Shown here: positions 1 through 11,960 of the stretch, in pieces
Layout: each line of letters opens with the position of its first letter
How positions within the stretch are numbered: the first letter of the stretch is position 1
NCBI GenBank assembly: GCA_001579985.1
Contig: LRSR01013693.1
Coordinates: 1 to 37,386, forward strand
Length of the DNA stretch: 37,386 bases
From: Hypsibius dujardini
Lineage: Eukaryota > Tardigrada > Eutardigrada > Parachela > Hypsibiidae
Reading direction: 5' to 3'
The notes under the pieces: model-generated
The model's database searches: none
Seen by the model: the letters and a program-made list of their open reading frames with translations, nothing else
What the model was told of the DNA's origin: nothing
Program-made: the position numbers and the translations under genes

Positions 1-505
1 TAATAGTTTAGTTATAGCTAAAACTTCTAATCTAGTTTTAGTCGAAATTAGTTGACTAATTTTGGATTTTTTTGTATTTCCCAGTTAAATTTATGTTTAG
101 TAACTAAAACTTTAGTCTATTTTTTTAATCATATTCGAGAAATTAGTAACGAAAAGTTTTAGTTAGTTTTTTTCTTTCTTTTAGTTTTCCCATGCCTAAA
201 TGCAGTGAAAATAAAGTACGTAATTGGGCAGTCTCCCCTACCCGCGAAATGGTTGATTTCAACTCTTTTTCGATATCCACCCGACCTGTCAAAACTTCAA
301 ATGAAACGCTGTGAAGTGTGAACTGCAACACACAAAAACACAACAGCTGATATTATTGTTTGTCCTCTGTTGCTTGGTTGTTTGTTTTATATTCTGTTAT
401 CCCTCTTTTTTCCTGCCATTATTAATTGCCCCACTAGCGATCAATTGTCATCTGTTAGAAAGCATGTCTCACCTCTTACCTCAACCTCATCATCCTCTTA
501 CCTAG
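1..505. other. AT-rich upstream flank or intron of the TMCC gene
   Basis: The first 180 bases are rich in short degenerate TTTAGT/TTAGTT words. No reading frame here joins convincingly to the next exon. The last 30 bases are pyrimidine-rich and end in CCTAG, which serves as the acceptor of the first visible TMCC exon, so at least the 3' end of this stretch is intronic. The upstream TMCC exons and promoter lie outside the window. Confidence 0.5.
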
Positions 506-3500
506 GTCCGCATCATCCTTATCCCTGGACAGCTGTAGTGGTGGTGGAGGGATAGCCCATTCCACGGGAGGCTCTTCTGTCAACACCGACACTGTCGACG
601 GCGTCACAGGCGGCGGCTCCGCGTCCTCCTCCTCACGCCATCACAATGATGAGCCCGCGGTGCTGCAGAAGAAGCTGGCGAAGATTGACAAGTGTATCAC
701 CGCGGAGGAGGCCCTTCTCGCCTCCATCCAGGACAAATTAATCCAGCTGGGCATGCTGCAGCAGGATGAGAAGCACCGTCAGACCCGCACAAGGGAGCTG
801 GAGCAGGCTAATGATAAGGCATCCCGCCACATTGAGGAGTTCAAACGGAAGAAGCGCAAGTATGAGCAGGCGTTGAAGGCCCACGAGGAGGGAGTGGTGT
901 TGCGGCTGCGGGAAGAGAAGGAGAAGGATGCAGCAGCTGCTGCGGCCAAAGTGACGAAGAAGGAGACGCGCGATGTGAGGAGTGGCTTCAGTTTGGACCG
1001 GAAGGACGCGGGGAAAATGTTGAGTTTGATTAGCAGGAACAGCCGCGGGGAGAACGGGAGCGCCAGGTAAGGGCAAGTCTTTTTTTGAGGGAGACGGAAC
1101 AAGTTGGTGAGATAGTTAAGCGGTTGATTGACTTATTAACGATTTTTTATTTTCAAGGGCTTTGCCTTCTCTGATTGATTGATTTAATGGTTTTAGTTTT
1201 ATTCGATTTGTCCCTTTTTTTGGTAATTTATTGTTGCATGATTGATTGAGCATTTTCAATTGTTTGATTTCTTGTGTCCGAGTTTTGAAAGGAATTTATG
1301 TGAGTACTTGTCTCGTATCACACTCGCACTTGACGTTCGACACAGTCGATGTGACGGAATCGCGTATCTATCGCTTCAATCAACTAAGCAACCAAAGTAT
1401 TCGCCATTCAATCAAGCAATCAAGTGACGAAATCAACCAACCGATTCCCTCCTCAATTCGCTTCGTTCCGCTCCGTACAATGGGAAATAGGTTTCAGATG
1501 ACGTAATGGACTTGGAAATAAATGAAAAATAGGGTAATGTCATGAGATTTTAGAAATATCGAATAATGCAGGCATAGACGCGTCTAGACCTTCCAGTACG
1601 GGGGAGCAAGATTTTTAATTTTAAATATATTAAATATATTGGTATGGTTTTGCTATTTTTACTCTAAAAAACGTCAGGGGGTACCATTGGGTCACTTTTC
1701 GATTTCGGACGAGGGGGGGGGGCAATTGCCCACTTGCCACCCCCTAGGACGCGCCACTGAATTATGCAGGCAGATGTTTGTGTCTGTCTGTCGGAGTGCC
1801 TGCTGACCACTGGGCAGAAAAGGTTTCACACAGATTTTTTCTAATCCTGTTTCCGAAATCCAGACCGCTTGAACTTGCACAGCAAAGCAAGGTTATGAAA
1901 ATTGTTGGCCATTCGGAGTAAGGTGACGAAGGGAGGCGAACGAGGAGAAATCGGCAGGGACCTGTGAAGAAGGGAACAAGTTGAAAAGATGACTGCGCCT
2001 TGAGGTCTGCCACTCATTTCCCCCTCATTTTGCCTTCATCCAAGTCTGGCGCCCATGGTGTCAGACTGTGGGAAACTCAACGGTGGATTAGAGGCATATG
2101 GGGCAAGTGTGAGGGGAGCGTGAGAAGTTGGGTAAATCTCGGGGAAACTTGGAAGGAAGAAGAAATGTGTTTTGGTGTGAAGTGAAGGGAAGCAAAAGGC
2201 ACTGATTGGTTGATCAATCATGAAAGAAGACGCTTCGAAATTTGGCTTCATGCTACGCGATTAAGTTGATTTTTTAAACTTTCCTTTTATTCGTTAAACG
2301 AGTTTTATTATTATCGTCATTTCGGCAGAATTAAAACATCAAAATGCATTTAATAATTTTAGTGCTTTTAATTCCTTGGTTCCTTGGCACACTTGGATGC
2401 TCGTCCTATGAAATCAAACATTTTTTTCAGTTTATTTAAAATAAAGTATTTTGGCCTCTTGTAAATCACTATTTAAATTTATCTAAACAACATAAATGCT
2501 AGTCCTTTCACTTGTTTAGTTAAGCAGTACATTTTGTGAACCTGGCGGTCCGTTGATTGTTGATTGGTATTTCTCCATAATTGAACTAATCAGGCACGTC
2601 TGTCCTGAAGGCACGTTTTGAATTTGATTTTCATTTCACCCTTCAATTCACAATTTTCCATCAGGGGCATTAATAATTAAATACTGTTTTTGTTTGTTTG
2701 TTGTGTTTTCTTAAGGTCAAAGGATTCCCGCGGCAGTAAGGACGACTCACCCGCTCCACTGGGCGGTGACGCTGTCAATAACACCACCCCCGGATTCCTG
2801 CGGGTCCTGCCGTCGGAAGTCAGCCTGAGCTCGCTGGAATCGGACAGCCAGGAGAGCCTGAAGCGACAACGTCGGCTCGATGAAATCAGCCAAGTGGTGG
2901 ACGGGAAGCTGGAGCCCCTCGCGGAGGACATGCACGACCTCAAGGGGAAACTGGACCAGGTAAATATTTGATTGGCGGCGTCTCTGGCTGTATGTCTGTA
3001 TGTCTGTCTGTCTGTCTGTCTGTCTGTCTGAGGATTAGTCTGTGTGTGATAGCAGGGCGCGTTTGCTCTTTGTGTTCGATGGCTGAGGGAGAAAAAATGT
3101 ATCAGAATTCAATAAGACCGATCGATGGGACGGGTGAAGGAAGAAATATGTGTCCATTCTTTTTGTGGGCTGTGAAATAAGAGAGCGGCACGAGGGAGCG
3201 CTTTGGGTAATTGAATTTTTGTTCAAAAGATATGGAAATGTACGGCTGTCGGTAGGATGCGTGGGGTTGTCAGGGAAGTAGGTGCGGCACAACATGGTTT
3301 ATTATAGTGGTTAATTTTAACCTCTTGATCAAATCGTTTTGCCGATTGTGTGTAGTGAGGGTGTGTTATATATTTTGTGAATTGAAAGTCTCGGTCTGTT
3401 GTTTGCATGACTCTTAGTCATTAAGAAACACGAATCCGAGATGCTTTGTAATGTAGTCTATCTGTCCGTCCTTTTGTGCTGATGCTGGCCATGTCTGTCT

Positions 3501-3540
3501 GCCTGTTCGTCCGCCTGCCTTTTTTCTGTCTAAACTTTAC

Positions 3541-3575
<35 letters not shown>

Positions 3576-4250
3576 TTGTCTCTTTGTCTCTATTTGTCTG
3601 CGTGCCTGTCTCCTATTTTTGTGTCTGTCTATCTGTCTGTCTCTCTCTCTGGTCGTTCGGTCCGCTTGTTCAGCTATTTGTTTGTCTACTTTCTGCTTGT
3701 GAGGTGGGTGTTGCGGGTTGTGGGTGTTGCGTGTACCTCGTGATTTTCGTACCTTTTCTTTTCCTGATGTCTCTTGTTCTTCATTTTGTCCAATTAGATT
3801 TTCAAGTTGTTGGAAGACGGCAAGTCGGAGATCAACGAGGAACGTAAAGCCAACAACGCCATCTTCGAGGACATTATCCGCCGGTGCACTTACGTAGAAG
3901 AGCAGATTCACGACTTGATTGAGCTGCACCAAAAGGAGACTGCCGAGACCAAGACGTACCTCGTTGACACGCAAGATAAGATGAACTACGTCTTCCATGA
4001 ACGTGTCCGTGACATGAAGGACGAGATCACAGGCCTGGTTACGCGCATCGCTAAAATCGAACATCGACAGAAGGAGGACGAATCGCTGGCGCGGACGGAG
4101 GCGGCCAAGAGTGTCTTTGGGGAGATGGCCTTCAAAATGGTGGATTGCGTTCTGCTCTTTGGTCAATTGGTGCGTTCGTATACGATAGAATTCTAAACTG
4201 GCAGGCAGGCACACGGAGAGGCAGATAGATAGACGCCTAGACAGACCGAT

Positions 4251-4298
<48 letters not shown>

Positions 4299-4689
4299 CG
4301 ACCGACCGACCGACCGACCGACCGACCGACCGACAGACAGACAGAAGAGTATATGTTGATAAAGAAGGAGAATGAAAGACACGTGGATAGTCTGTAACTG
4401 ATTTTAATTGCTCTTGTGCTCTTGGTAGGTTATAGCCGTGGTGGGAGCCATCAGTCACTTCTTCCAGATGACTTCGGAAAATAGCACGAGGTTGGTGGTA
4501 TTCTTAGTGGGCGTGATTGCCGTTCTCGTGGTCTTCCAATTCCGGGAAGAACTGCCGTACCACCAAGCCGTGACCGACTGGGCGGACAGCGCCCTCTCTC
4601 GGCTGCAGAATCTTCTTCCGGCTCGCTTAGCTCGCATCTTGGGTGTGGTGGATTCGTCATCGATACCGGATATTAGTCCAAAGATTTAA
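506..4689 (+). CDS. Tmcc: TMCC-family transmembrane and coiled-coil protein, 5'-partial
   Basis: Four exons are visible: 506-1066, 2716-2959, 3798-4169 and 4429-4689 (TAA). Every junction is GT-AG and phases agree, giving about 478 residues of the C-terminal part. After a Ser/Gly/His-rich start there is a charged coiled coil (about residues 50-130), then a low-complexity linker. Next comes the family's conserved block, with LKGKLDQ, the acidic stretch ELHQKE, and YVFHERVRDMKDEI leading into TRIAKIE. Two hydrophobic segments near the C-terminus (about 380-402 across the last junction, and 413-430) match the two membrane anchors of the TMCC family. Known TMCC proteins are endoplasmic reticulum membrane proteins; TMCC1 acts at ER-endosome contacts, so an ER role is inferred here. 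The start codon is upstream of the window. Introns 2-4 carry tetranucleotide repeats. Confidence 0.88.
1573..1759. mobile_element. Short non-autonomous element with CAGTGGCG-type end (hAT-like MITE), in TMCC intron
   Basis: The right end, read on the minus strand, begins CAGTGGCGCGTCCTAG. The left end begins CATAGACGCGTCTAG, giving imperfect terminal inverted repeats. Immediately outside are near-identical 11-bp direct repeats, AATAATGCAGG at 1562-1572 and AATTATGCAGG at 1760-1770, as expected of a target-site duplication, though longer than the 8 bp usual for hAT. The interior is AT-rich on the left and G/C-homopolymer-rich on the right, with no coding capacity. CAGTGG-type termini are common in hAT-derived elements; the class is inferred from that alone. 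Confidence 0.45.
2994..3030. repeat. (TGTC)n microsatellite in TMCC intron
   Basis: A nearly perfect tetranucleotide array lies 34 bases after the donor of the second visible TMCC exon. Confidence 0.95.
3539..3572. repeat. (TGTC)n microsatellite in TMCC intron
   Basis: This is a pure TGTC run. It is flanked to about 3650 by degenerate TGTCTC/TGTTTG words, in the same intron as the array at 2994. Confidence 0.95.
4201..4345. repeat. Compound (GGCA)/(CAGA)/(CCGA) microsatellite in TMCC intron
   Basis: The tract moves from GGCA and GATA words into a CAGA run (about 4251-4297), then an abrupt CCGA run (about 4297-4333), then back to CAGA. The block is most of the last TMCC intron (4170-4428). 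The CCGA segment is a one-base variant of CAGA, consistent with expansion of a mutated unit. Confidence 0.95.
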
Positions 4690-5225
4690 CAAAGGAGCAG
4701 TCTTCCCTCTACTGCTCTGTACTGTTTTCTTGCCTGATGCTCAAGAAACATTTTAATTAATTCAATTTAATTTGCCATTAATATTTTCCTTCGTCTGCAC
4801 ATTATCTGTGTCACCATCCCATTCTCTCTCTCGCTCCCCCTTCCCTCTTTCATTGTTTTGAACGGATTTTTTTAAATATCTCTTATCACGCGGATTTGGT
4901 TTTTTTCTCTGGCTCCTCTTTTTGATGGTAATAACTTGGCAGGCGCTGCTCTTCTTTTGATCTGGCTAACCCTTAGGTAGTTTGGAGCTGTTGCAGACTC
5001 TTTCACCCGACGAATTGGTTTTTTCTTCCAGCGCGCGGTGTGTGCTGTGATTTTTTACTCGGGTATTTTTTGAGAGATTTTATTGTTTATTGCCTTTTGT
5101 TTGTGTGCTGTGACGGAACTGGCGTAATCTTGTGGGTCAGCAATCCGAAGTCGAATTACAAGAAAAAGAAAACGAGCGATTGTAAACAACTGCCATACGA
5201 CATGGTTGACTGGCGCAAGCAGAGA

Positions 5226-5227
5226 CT

Positions 5228-5278
<51 letters not shown>

Positions 5279-5358
5279 ACAGACAGACAGACAGAGAGAC
5301 AGACAGGAAAACAGACAGACAGGCAGGTAGAGAGACAGATAGAAAAACAGACTGACAA

Positions 5359-5389
<31 letters not shown>

Positions 5390-5420
5390 AGTAGGCAGGC
5401 AGACAGGCAGACAGGCAGAC
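5226..5420. repeat. (GGCA)n then (CAGA)n compound microsatellite
   Basis: A clean GGCA run of about 50 bases passes into interrupted CAGA/AGAC words and returns to GGCA near 5390. Long Cys/Leu/Ser frames across it on either strand are translations of the repeat, not genes. Confidence 0.95.
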
Positions 5421-7695
5421 AGATAGACACATCAACAACGACACACAGATACACAAACACGCCTTGCTAGACGTGTGTCTGTCGATGTGTCTGTGTTGAT
5501 CTATAGCAGACAAAAAGTTGGATTCAACACAACCGCATCTGAATAATCAAGTGCCCCCTGCCACTCGATAACCTCCTCCACGGAAAGAAGAAATGTTCCG
5601 GCCTACTCAGAACCCCACATTAAACTGGCTTAGCATAAACCGACCACCGCCTTGCGATAACAAAGCCCAATACAATGTCGTCGGACCCAGCAATCATGTT
5701 CACCCAAAAGTTGTTGGAGATGCACGTGCATGGCCGACATATCTTCTTCTTCGGCGGCGGCAGTGGCGCCTTGAAAACTGCCGACGACGGCGGACGAACC
5801 TGCTGATAATGACATCTTACTCTCACGCGCGGTCCGTCTATCGCTCAAGGCCGCGAAGGCCGCCACTGCACTACTGTACACACATGCATTATACCGTACC
5901 AGTACATTAGGGTTTCACATCCACAAAAGAGCGCTCGGGTACTTTCTAACATGACCCTCAAGAAAGACATACCGTTAAACACTAAAACTCATACACCTTT
6001 GAGTACAAGTGCTAGAAGCTAAGCAGATATACATAGAGAAGGAACGAGATGAGAAAAATACAACGAGTGCGTATCCATAATGTGAAAGAAAAACGAAAAC
6101 ACACGTGATGACGACACCGCGTTTGTGGTGGTTTTACATGTACAGAGTACATCTTGGCTCTCTCCTCGGCTCCTCTGACTGACTGACTGACAAACTCGAA
6201 ATCACGGAAAACGGTGGCGCGTTTAAATGCATAAAACTCCGGACGCGGTTCTCAAGCTGTCTTCACTGTACTGCGACGTACAGTAGGCCTTGAACGCACA
6301 CACATATATATACATACACACGCACTCACAAGGTTCCCCAAATCGATTCGAGAAACGCCGCGGCGTACCCAGCGCGCACCGGGCGAAGAGAAGAGACCGC
6401 GGATTGCCGCGTCAGCACTGCGACGACCTAAAGCACTGGTAAGGAAAGTACACGATACTGTGCATAAACCGAGCTGGTGTTGGCCGTGTGGCGTCGCTGT
6501 GTATAATGCGCCATTGCTTGGCGCATTCGTTCTTTATACTACACCGTTCCACGGAAAGCCATATTCTTTTGCCCATAAATTTTACACACTTTTACAAAGT
6601 TGTCCCCAAACCGTCATGTATATAAGGATTGACCGAATGTAGGAAGCTTCGGACGGGATAATCGCTCGTATATATATATTTATATATATGTATGTGGAAC
6701 GTGTATACGTGTATATCGATTGCGCCAGTTTCAGGTCAGCTGGTGGGGGTCGTGGTGGTGTGACGCGCGCGGCTGGTGAACGAGCGCGGAGCGTGTGCAG
6801 TGTTTGTTGGGGTTTTTGCGCGGTCTCAAGGTCAACTTGACAATACATTTCTGTGTGTGTGTGTGGCGCGCTTGAAGCAATCGATCAACTGCGCAGACCG
6901 TGCGTTTCCACCCTCTCGGCTGCGGGTCTCCATTCCGAGTACCTGCGGAGAGGGTTCCCGGGGAGTCGTCGTTTCACCCCCCTACGGAGGTAGGTCCGTC
7001 CGTTCGTACTACTACTATACCCTCTCTTCGTGTGTGTGTGTCTTGTTTTGGTATATTTTCACTTTTCTTCCTGCGTAATTTTCCGCGCCTGAGCCTTGCC
7101 ATTTTTTTCATATATATCGCCACCATATAACCCGAAGAGAATTGGACGTAACTTTCGAAGGTTCAGTAGGTGATGGAGATTGCTGGAAGATGTAATTCTC
7201 GGGGATGATTTCCGATATGGATGACGCATCAACTTTTCCCGAGGACGGGGGTTAGGGTATTAGTAATGTGTTTTGTTGACTTTGGCCCATGTGATCCTCT
7301 GTACAGTGTATGTGATGCCATTTCGTTTCGTTGTCGTTTTTGTGCATTGCGTTCCGTGAGGCCCCGGCTGAACTGAACACGCGCTCGGTGTCCTTTCTCG
7401 CATATTATTATCGCTACATTATTATCATCGTCGGAGAGAGAGAGAGAAAGACAGTTCGATGAAATTTGTCCTTCAAGCTCAATGTCATTTATCTTTTAAC
7501 ATTTTTTCCTCTCGAAACTCCGTCACAAGTCTACCTATATGTGTTCCTAGGTTCCTTCCTTTCTTTTTATGTCCCTTTTATTTTATTTTAGGAGCATGTT
7601 CTGACGATCCCGATGAATGATCCAGATCTTTTCCGACATGGACTTGGGAAATGATTTCGAACCACCTGTATCGCTTTGATGACTGGATTCCCATC

Positions 7696-7734
7696 TGCCT
7701 GCCTGCCTGCCTGTCTGTCTGCCTGCCTGCCTGT

Positions 7735-7773
<39 letters not shown>
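7696..7773. repeat. (CTGC)n/(TGTC) microsatellite
   Basis: This tract of CTGC and CTGT tetranucleotides is the reverse complement of the GGCA/CAGA type found elsewhere in the window. Confidence 0.95.
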
Positions 7774-9158
7774 AATGTTTGACTGTTGCCTGGACCGATG
7801 GTCAAGAGGCTGTGAAGTTTGAAGCTGAGTGGACGAATCCCACGTGACGTTTTGTGGAGATTGAGAAATGTGAATGGGGTTTGAATCATGCCTGTGGAAT
7901 TGATTGTGCTGGTTCGGTCCCATCAAATCGGGGAAAAGATGTCGGAATCTGCGCATCGGTTACGTACGGAGCGACGCTTGTTATTTTGCTACTCCGCGAC
8001 CCAGTTATCACGTGCAGCGTGCTGCCACTGCTATGGCTCTCAGGCAGTCGGCTGATGTCATCGCAGTATAGTAGCTATCTGAGATCATCAATAATTTTCG
8101 AATTCAAATATTGCCCTCTCATCCCTGAGGCTGAATTTGCGTCTGCTTTTCACTGTTTCAGGGCTCGACCTTGTCATCTCTATCGTCCCGGACAACTTTT
8201 GACAAGGTAAATACATTCTTTAAACTATTTTTCGTCCAACTCCAGAAGGACCAGTCTTGGACCAGCAAATTATGACAGGATCCCGATGTACGAGGACCTT
8301 GGAGCGGATCATAGGAGGTGATTTCGCTCCTTCATGGGGAGTTTCGGATATTCAGAAAGGAGGAACAAAGTACTATAACACTAAGGGTGGGAAAAATTGT
8401 TAAAAATTTATAAATTACCATACCAACTTGGTTCAATATTAAACAACCAATAAAAATACATTTTATGTTATTTAACTTTTCAATGTTTTGACTAAGCTGA
8501 TGGTTTGTTCTCATTATCTCCAGCAGTTTAACAGTTCCCTGCGGAGTCTGGGCGTCCTAAATCCGCAAGGTTTGTCTTACGGTTCTTCAGATATCTTAGC
8601 TCGAGTTAACTTCTGAGGGCACTCTCTCGATCTCTTGTAAATTCTGCGTGTGAGGGTTCGCCATTTTTTAGAAAACACGTGTGTTGGCCTGGATTGATTA
8701 GAGTTATTACTTATACCTGCGGTATTCCGTGATGGTGTGTCTTTGGTAGCAGGCAGCGGAAATGCGCCGCACAGCAGACCCTCGTTAAAACGTACTTTCA
8801 CGCTTTCAGGCCGCGTCTGGAGTTCTTCCCAGTCGTGAGACGGAGGCAATCACAGACCGACGAAACGCGGATTTCACTCACGCGCTTAGGCATCCAGCTG
8901 CGCGGCTCTCCGCTCTCTCCATACACTGTACTACGCAGTCCCCGAACCCGTTTATATAATTACCCCAACGAAGAACACAGTGAGGGTCCATTACAATGTC
9001 ATTGAGTCTAGGGGTGTAATTGTTCTTTTTTTCCTCTTTTTCAGGTGTGGTCGTTTTTTCTTACTGTTTCTTATGTTCCTACGGTTCCGGAAGCGCGCGG
9101 GGGTACTCCCTTCGCCCTCGGTCCGAGGTGTGGTACCGGTGAAGGTCTGTCTGTCTAT

Positions 9159-9202
9159 TTGGATGGATGGATGGAGGGAGGGAGGGAGAGAGGGAGGGAG
9201 TG
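9159..9202. repeat. GGAT/GGGA purine-rich microsatellite
   Basis: A GGATGGAT run grades into GGGAGGGA. No gene is associated with it. Confidence 0.9.
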
Positions 9203-9454
9203 GGACGGCAGCATCATGATTGCGGAAGGTGGAACATGAATTTACACGGGAGCCGGTTCGCCTACCAGCTCTGTCTTTACACAGCTACTTGGTCTTGAGT
9301 TGTAAATGCATTGTCTGGTATGTGAAACTGCGTCGTGTCAATCCGTCCACACACACTTACGGAATGTACACACACAACGACAGTCCCTCGAACACGTACA
9401 CCGGACAGGTGCATCGAAAACTTGTTACACATCCGGCTCTCAATCCAGTCCCAC

Positions 9455-9698
9455 TGTTCCACTATGCATTCTGATGTTCCAATGTTCCGCTTTTCCTGTG
9501 CCGAGGTACTTCCGCTCTACTGTTCCACTGTGCGTTTTACTGTTCCGGATTCTGCGCGTTCGGTGGTTCCACGGTTCTTCAGCTGTTCCTCCACGTTGTT
9601 CTAATGTTCCATCGCGACGGTTTTTTCTAGATGTATGGCTGTCCACTGTGCCGGTGTTCCACTCTGCTTACTTGTTGCGGTCCTGTTTGTGCTGTTCC
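9455..9698 (+). repeat. Dispersed cluster of nine TGTTCC hexamers
   Basis: TGTTCC occurs at 9455, 9475, 9483, 9521, 9541, 9584, 9605, 9655 and 9693, often within CACTGTTCCA or ATGTTCC. A random 244-base sequence would be expected to hold about 0.06. Spacing is irregular (8-50 bases), so this is not a simple tandem array. It may be a decayed short-unit repeat or a binding-site cluster; nothing here decides which. Confidence 0.7.
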
Positions 9699-10156
9699 AT
9701 GGGTGGACTGCGGTCAGCCATCATTCCTGATTGTCGTTGTTGGGCTGGTTGGCGAGTTGTTTGGACCGTCTTATGTGGCCGCCTGGCAGTGTAGCTAGCT
9801 GGTTGTGGGCTATATTATTACAGCCACTAACTACGGCTGCCTTGCGGCTGTCGGTCAAGCCGTCATGTGGGTTCAGTATCTGCATTATTGAGAGAGGTCT
9901 TCGCACCCACCCGCAGCCAGCATCGTCAAGTGACGCCTGATCTCGTGTGCGGACTTCTAGCATCGTCCCTTGCTGTCACGGTAAGTCCAAGGTTGTCTCT
10001 ATGTTGATGTGTGGGGATGTCTTTCCAGTCGTTCCGGGTTCATCGCACGGCTTGAGAGTTGAGTTGCATCAGCTTCCGGTACAGGAGTTCTCAACGTTGG
10101 AGTCTGGCACCCACCCGCGCGGATGAATTATCCTCCGAAAGATCGGTGCCTCAGAT

Positions 10157-10332
10157 AGGCAGACAAGCAGGCATACAGACATACAGACATACAGACACAA
10201 AGACACACACACACTCAGGCAGGCAGGCTGGCAAGTAAGCAAGCAAGTTGACAGACAGACAGACAGACAAACAGACAGGCAGATAGGCAGTCAGGCATGC
10301 AACCATACATGCGGATAGACAGACAAACAGAC
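10157..10332. repeat. Degenerate CAGA/GGCA/ACAT microsatellite field
   Basis: Interrupted CAGACAGA, GGCAGGCA and CATACAGA words lie upstream of the MAX-like gene. Confidence 0.9.
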
Positions 10333-10603
10333 TGTGTTCGATGTTTATATTTAAGCATAGTAGTATTCTACAGTTGCATCAGAACATGTGTCTGCTGGGG
10401 GGCAGCTAGGCAACCTTATTCTAGCTAACGTACATGCGCCAGAATCCCGTGCTATATCCCATTCTCGGACATGACCGTGCAAAACAATACCGACCTTCAA
10501 ATTCTGATTCGATTGTTGAATCAAATTTGTGCAACGACTACGCACTTACAATCAAGGCAACAGTGCGTCGCGGATCGGCAGGCTGCGTTTTGCGACTTTG
10601 CAA

Positions 10604-11837
10604 ATGGACAGCAACGCCAATAAGAGACATGCAGGACCATTGACTGAAACCGTCAGCGGCGAATCGCCTGAACTGAGTCCTGAAGATTTACCAGAAGAAG
10701 AACTGTCAGAGGCTGAGAGCAGTGAGCTGGACTGTGGTCAACGACGTCGCCGTGAGGCTGCACGCAACGATAAGCCGGTCGAGCAACAACGTGAAAGCAA
10801 GGGCATCGCCCTGTCAAAGGAGAAGCAACGCGAAATTCACAACATGGTCGAGCGAATGCGCAGGTATACTCAAATAATATTGGAGAGTATTATTAAGGTA
10901 GTCACAGTAATGTATTCGTATTGTAATAGTCATAAGTAAATAGACGAAATTTTTTTATTTTACCGATGTGGCGCATCGAGATTTTTATTAGCGCAGTTTC
11001 AAAGGTTACAAAAACTGGTAAATTCCGGCTCATTTGTTTTCTTCACCTTAATTGTGGCAAAACATAAGTTGAAGGCATTTTTTGCTGAACTTCAAAATAT
11101 TGCTAAGAAAAAAAATCAACGGGCCACACTGCTGAAAATATTTTTATTTCTTTTTCTTTATTCTTATTTTCTCCTCTTGACATGAAACTATTGTGAACAA
11201 ATAGCAGAATGCAGTTAATCTGAATTCCGCATTCGAAATTCGTCTCTTGCTAGCTCAGTTTATTGCTTATTCAACGTAGATAATAATTAAATTTAATCGG
11301 TGACACATTCCGTGTAGTTAAACGTATTTAAATATTTGTGAAAACTGTCCACTTTAGATACCGCATCAGCAGTTGCATCGCCAACATCGCCGAACGCATT
11401 CCCAACCTCGGACAGGATAAACTGGACAAAGCGAGGTTTGTGTGGTCCATTAAATTAGACTAACATTTTAAAGAGCATCATCATGATGGCAAGTTAAAAT
11501 GATATCTTTCCTCAGCGTTCTGGACACGGCGTTACGGTACCTCAAATACATCCGCAACACCTGCGCCAACATCCGACTTATTGATGAAGCCTACCTCGCT
11601 CAATTTGGCGCGGATCGGCCGGGACACAAACGGTCCAGTAGGAAACCGGCCGGATTGGAGAGTTGCCGGACTACAGCGACCGTTAGGGTTGAGGACCCAG
11701 CCGAGTTCATTGTGAGGAGCAGGTCGAAAAGCCAACCCCAGAAGCGGAAACGGTCACCATCGCCGCCGGCTGCAAGCTTAATTAATCCTTTTGCCTTACA
11801 AGATCCTAATGTCTCACAGTCAATTGTTTCCGCTTGA
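10604..11837 (+). CDS. Max: MAX-like bHLH transcription factor
   Basis: Three exons, 10604-10863, 11358-11435 and 11516-11837 (TGA), with both introns in phase 2, give 219 residues. The ATG is the first in a frame that has a stop 87 bases upstream. An acidic N-terminus (Glu/Ser/Pro-rich) precedes a basic region with HNMVERMRR. Its His, Glu and Arg spacing matches the H5-E9-R13 pattern of factors that bind CACGTG E-boxes. The loop and helix 2 (IPNLGQDKLDKASVLD, then ALRYLKYIR) have the same length and layout as MAX (PSLQGEKASRAQILD, then EYIQYMR). MAX is the obligate partner of MYC and MXD proteins in the nucleus. Any zipper after helix 2 looks short and poor in leucine. A basic PQKRKR near the C-terminus is a likely nuclear signal. 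Another group B bHLH factor remains possible. Confidence 0.75.
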
Positions 11838-11960
11838 AATGTATTGGCTTGTTTTTGGTCGGCGGCATAAGAAAATGAAGCACGTGTATTCTCGAAATGC
11901 AATTAAAAAGATTGAAACGTCAACGTGTACTAAAAGGCGCTGGACAAATGGGACGGGGTA
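11838..11960 (+). other. 3' UTR of the MAX-like gene with a candidate poly(A) signal
   Basis: ATTAAA at 11902-11907 lies 65 bases after the stop codon and is the best nearby poly(A) signal. A CACGTG hexamer at about 11881 lies in the same stretch. Confidence 0.4.

Larger units (their letters stand above)
4690..10603. other. 5.9 kb interval without a confident protein gene
   Basis: It starts with the TMCC 3' flank and holds several microsatellites. Overlapping short frames on both strands at 5593-5910 cannot be assigned. There is a CpG-richer tract around 6200-6440 with a TATA-like GCATAAAA near 6228, and a good donor (CACTG/GTAAGG) near 6436. Further exon-like edges are an acceptor CTGTTTCAG just before 8160, paired with a donor ACAAG/GTAAAT at about 8206, and a donor CACG/GTAAGT near 9979. 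These could be untranslated 5' exons of the MAX-like gene or of a non-coding transcript. No coding evidence supports them, so no gene is called. Confidence 0.4.

Noticed and set aside
5055-5513. Long Cys/Leu/Ser frames on the minus strand (also near 3537, 4237, 14238, 15569).
   Set aside because: They are translations of tetranucleotide repeats.
7854-8210. Open plus-strand frame ending at a good donor (ACAAG/GTAAAT).
   Set aside because: It starts without an ATG directly after an in-frame stop. The donor may instead belong to an untranslated exon.
8577-8849. Minus-strand 90-residue frame of ordinary composition.
   Set aside because: It has no ATG start and an in-frame TGA lies immediately upstream.
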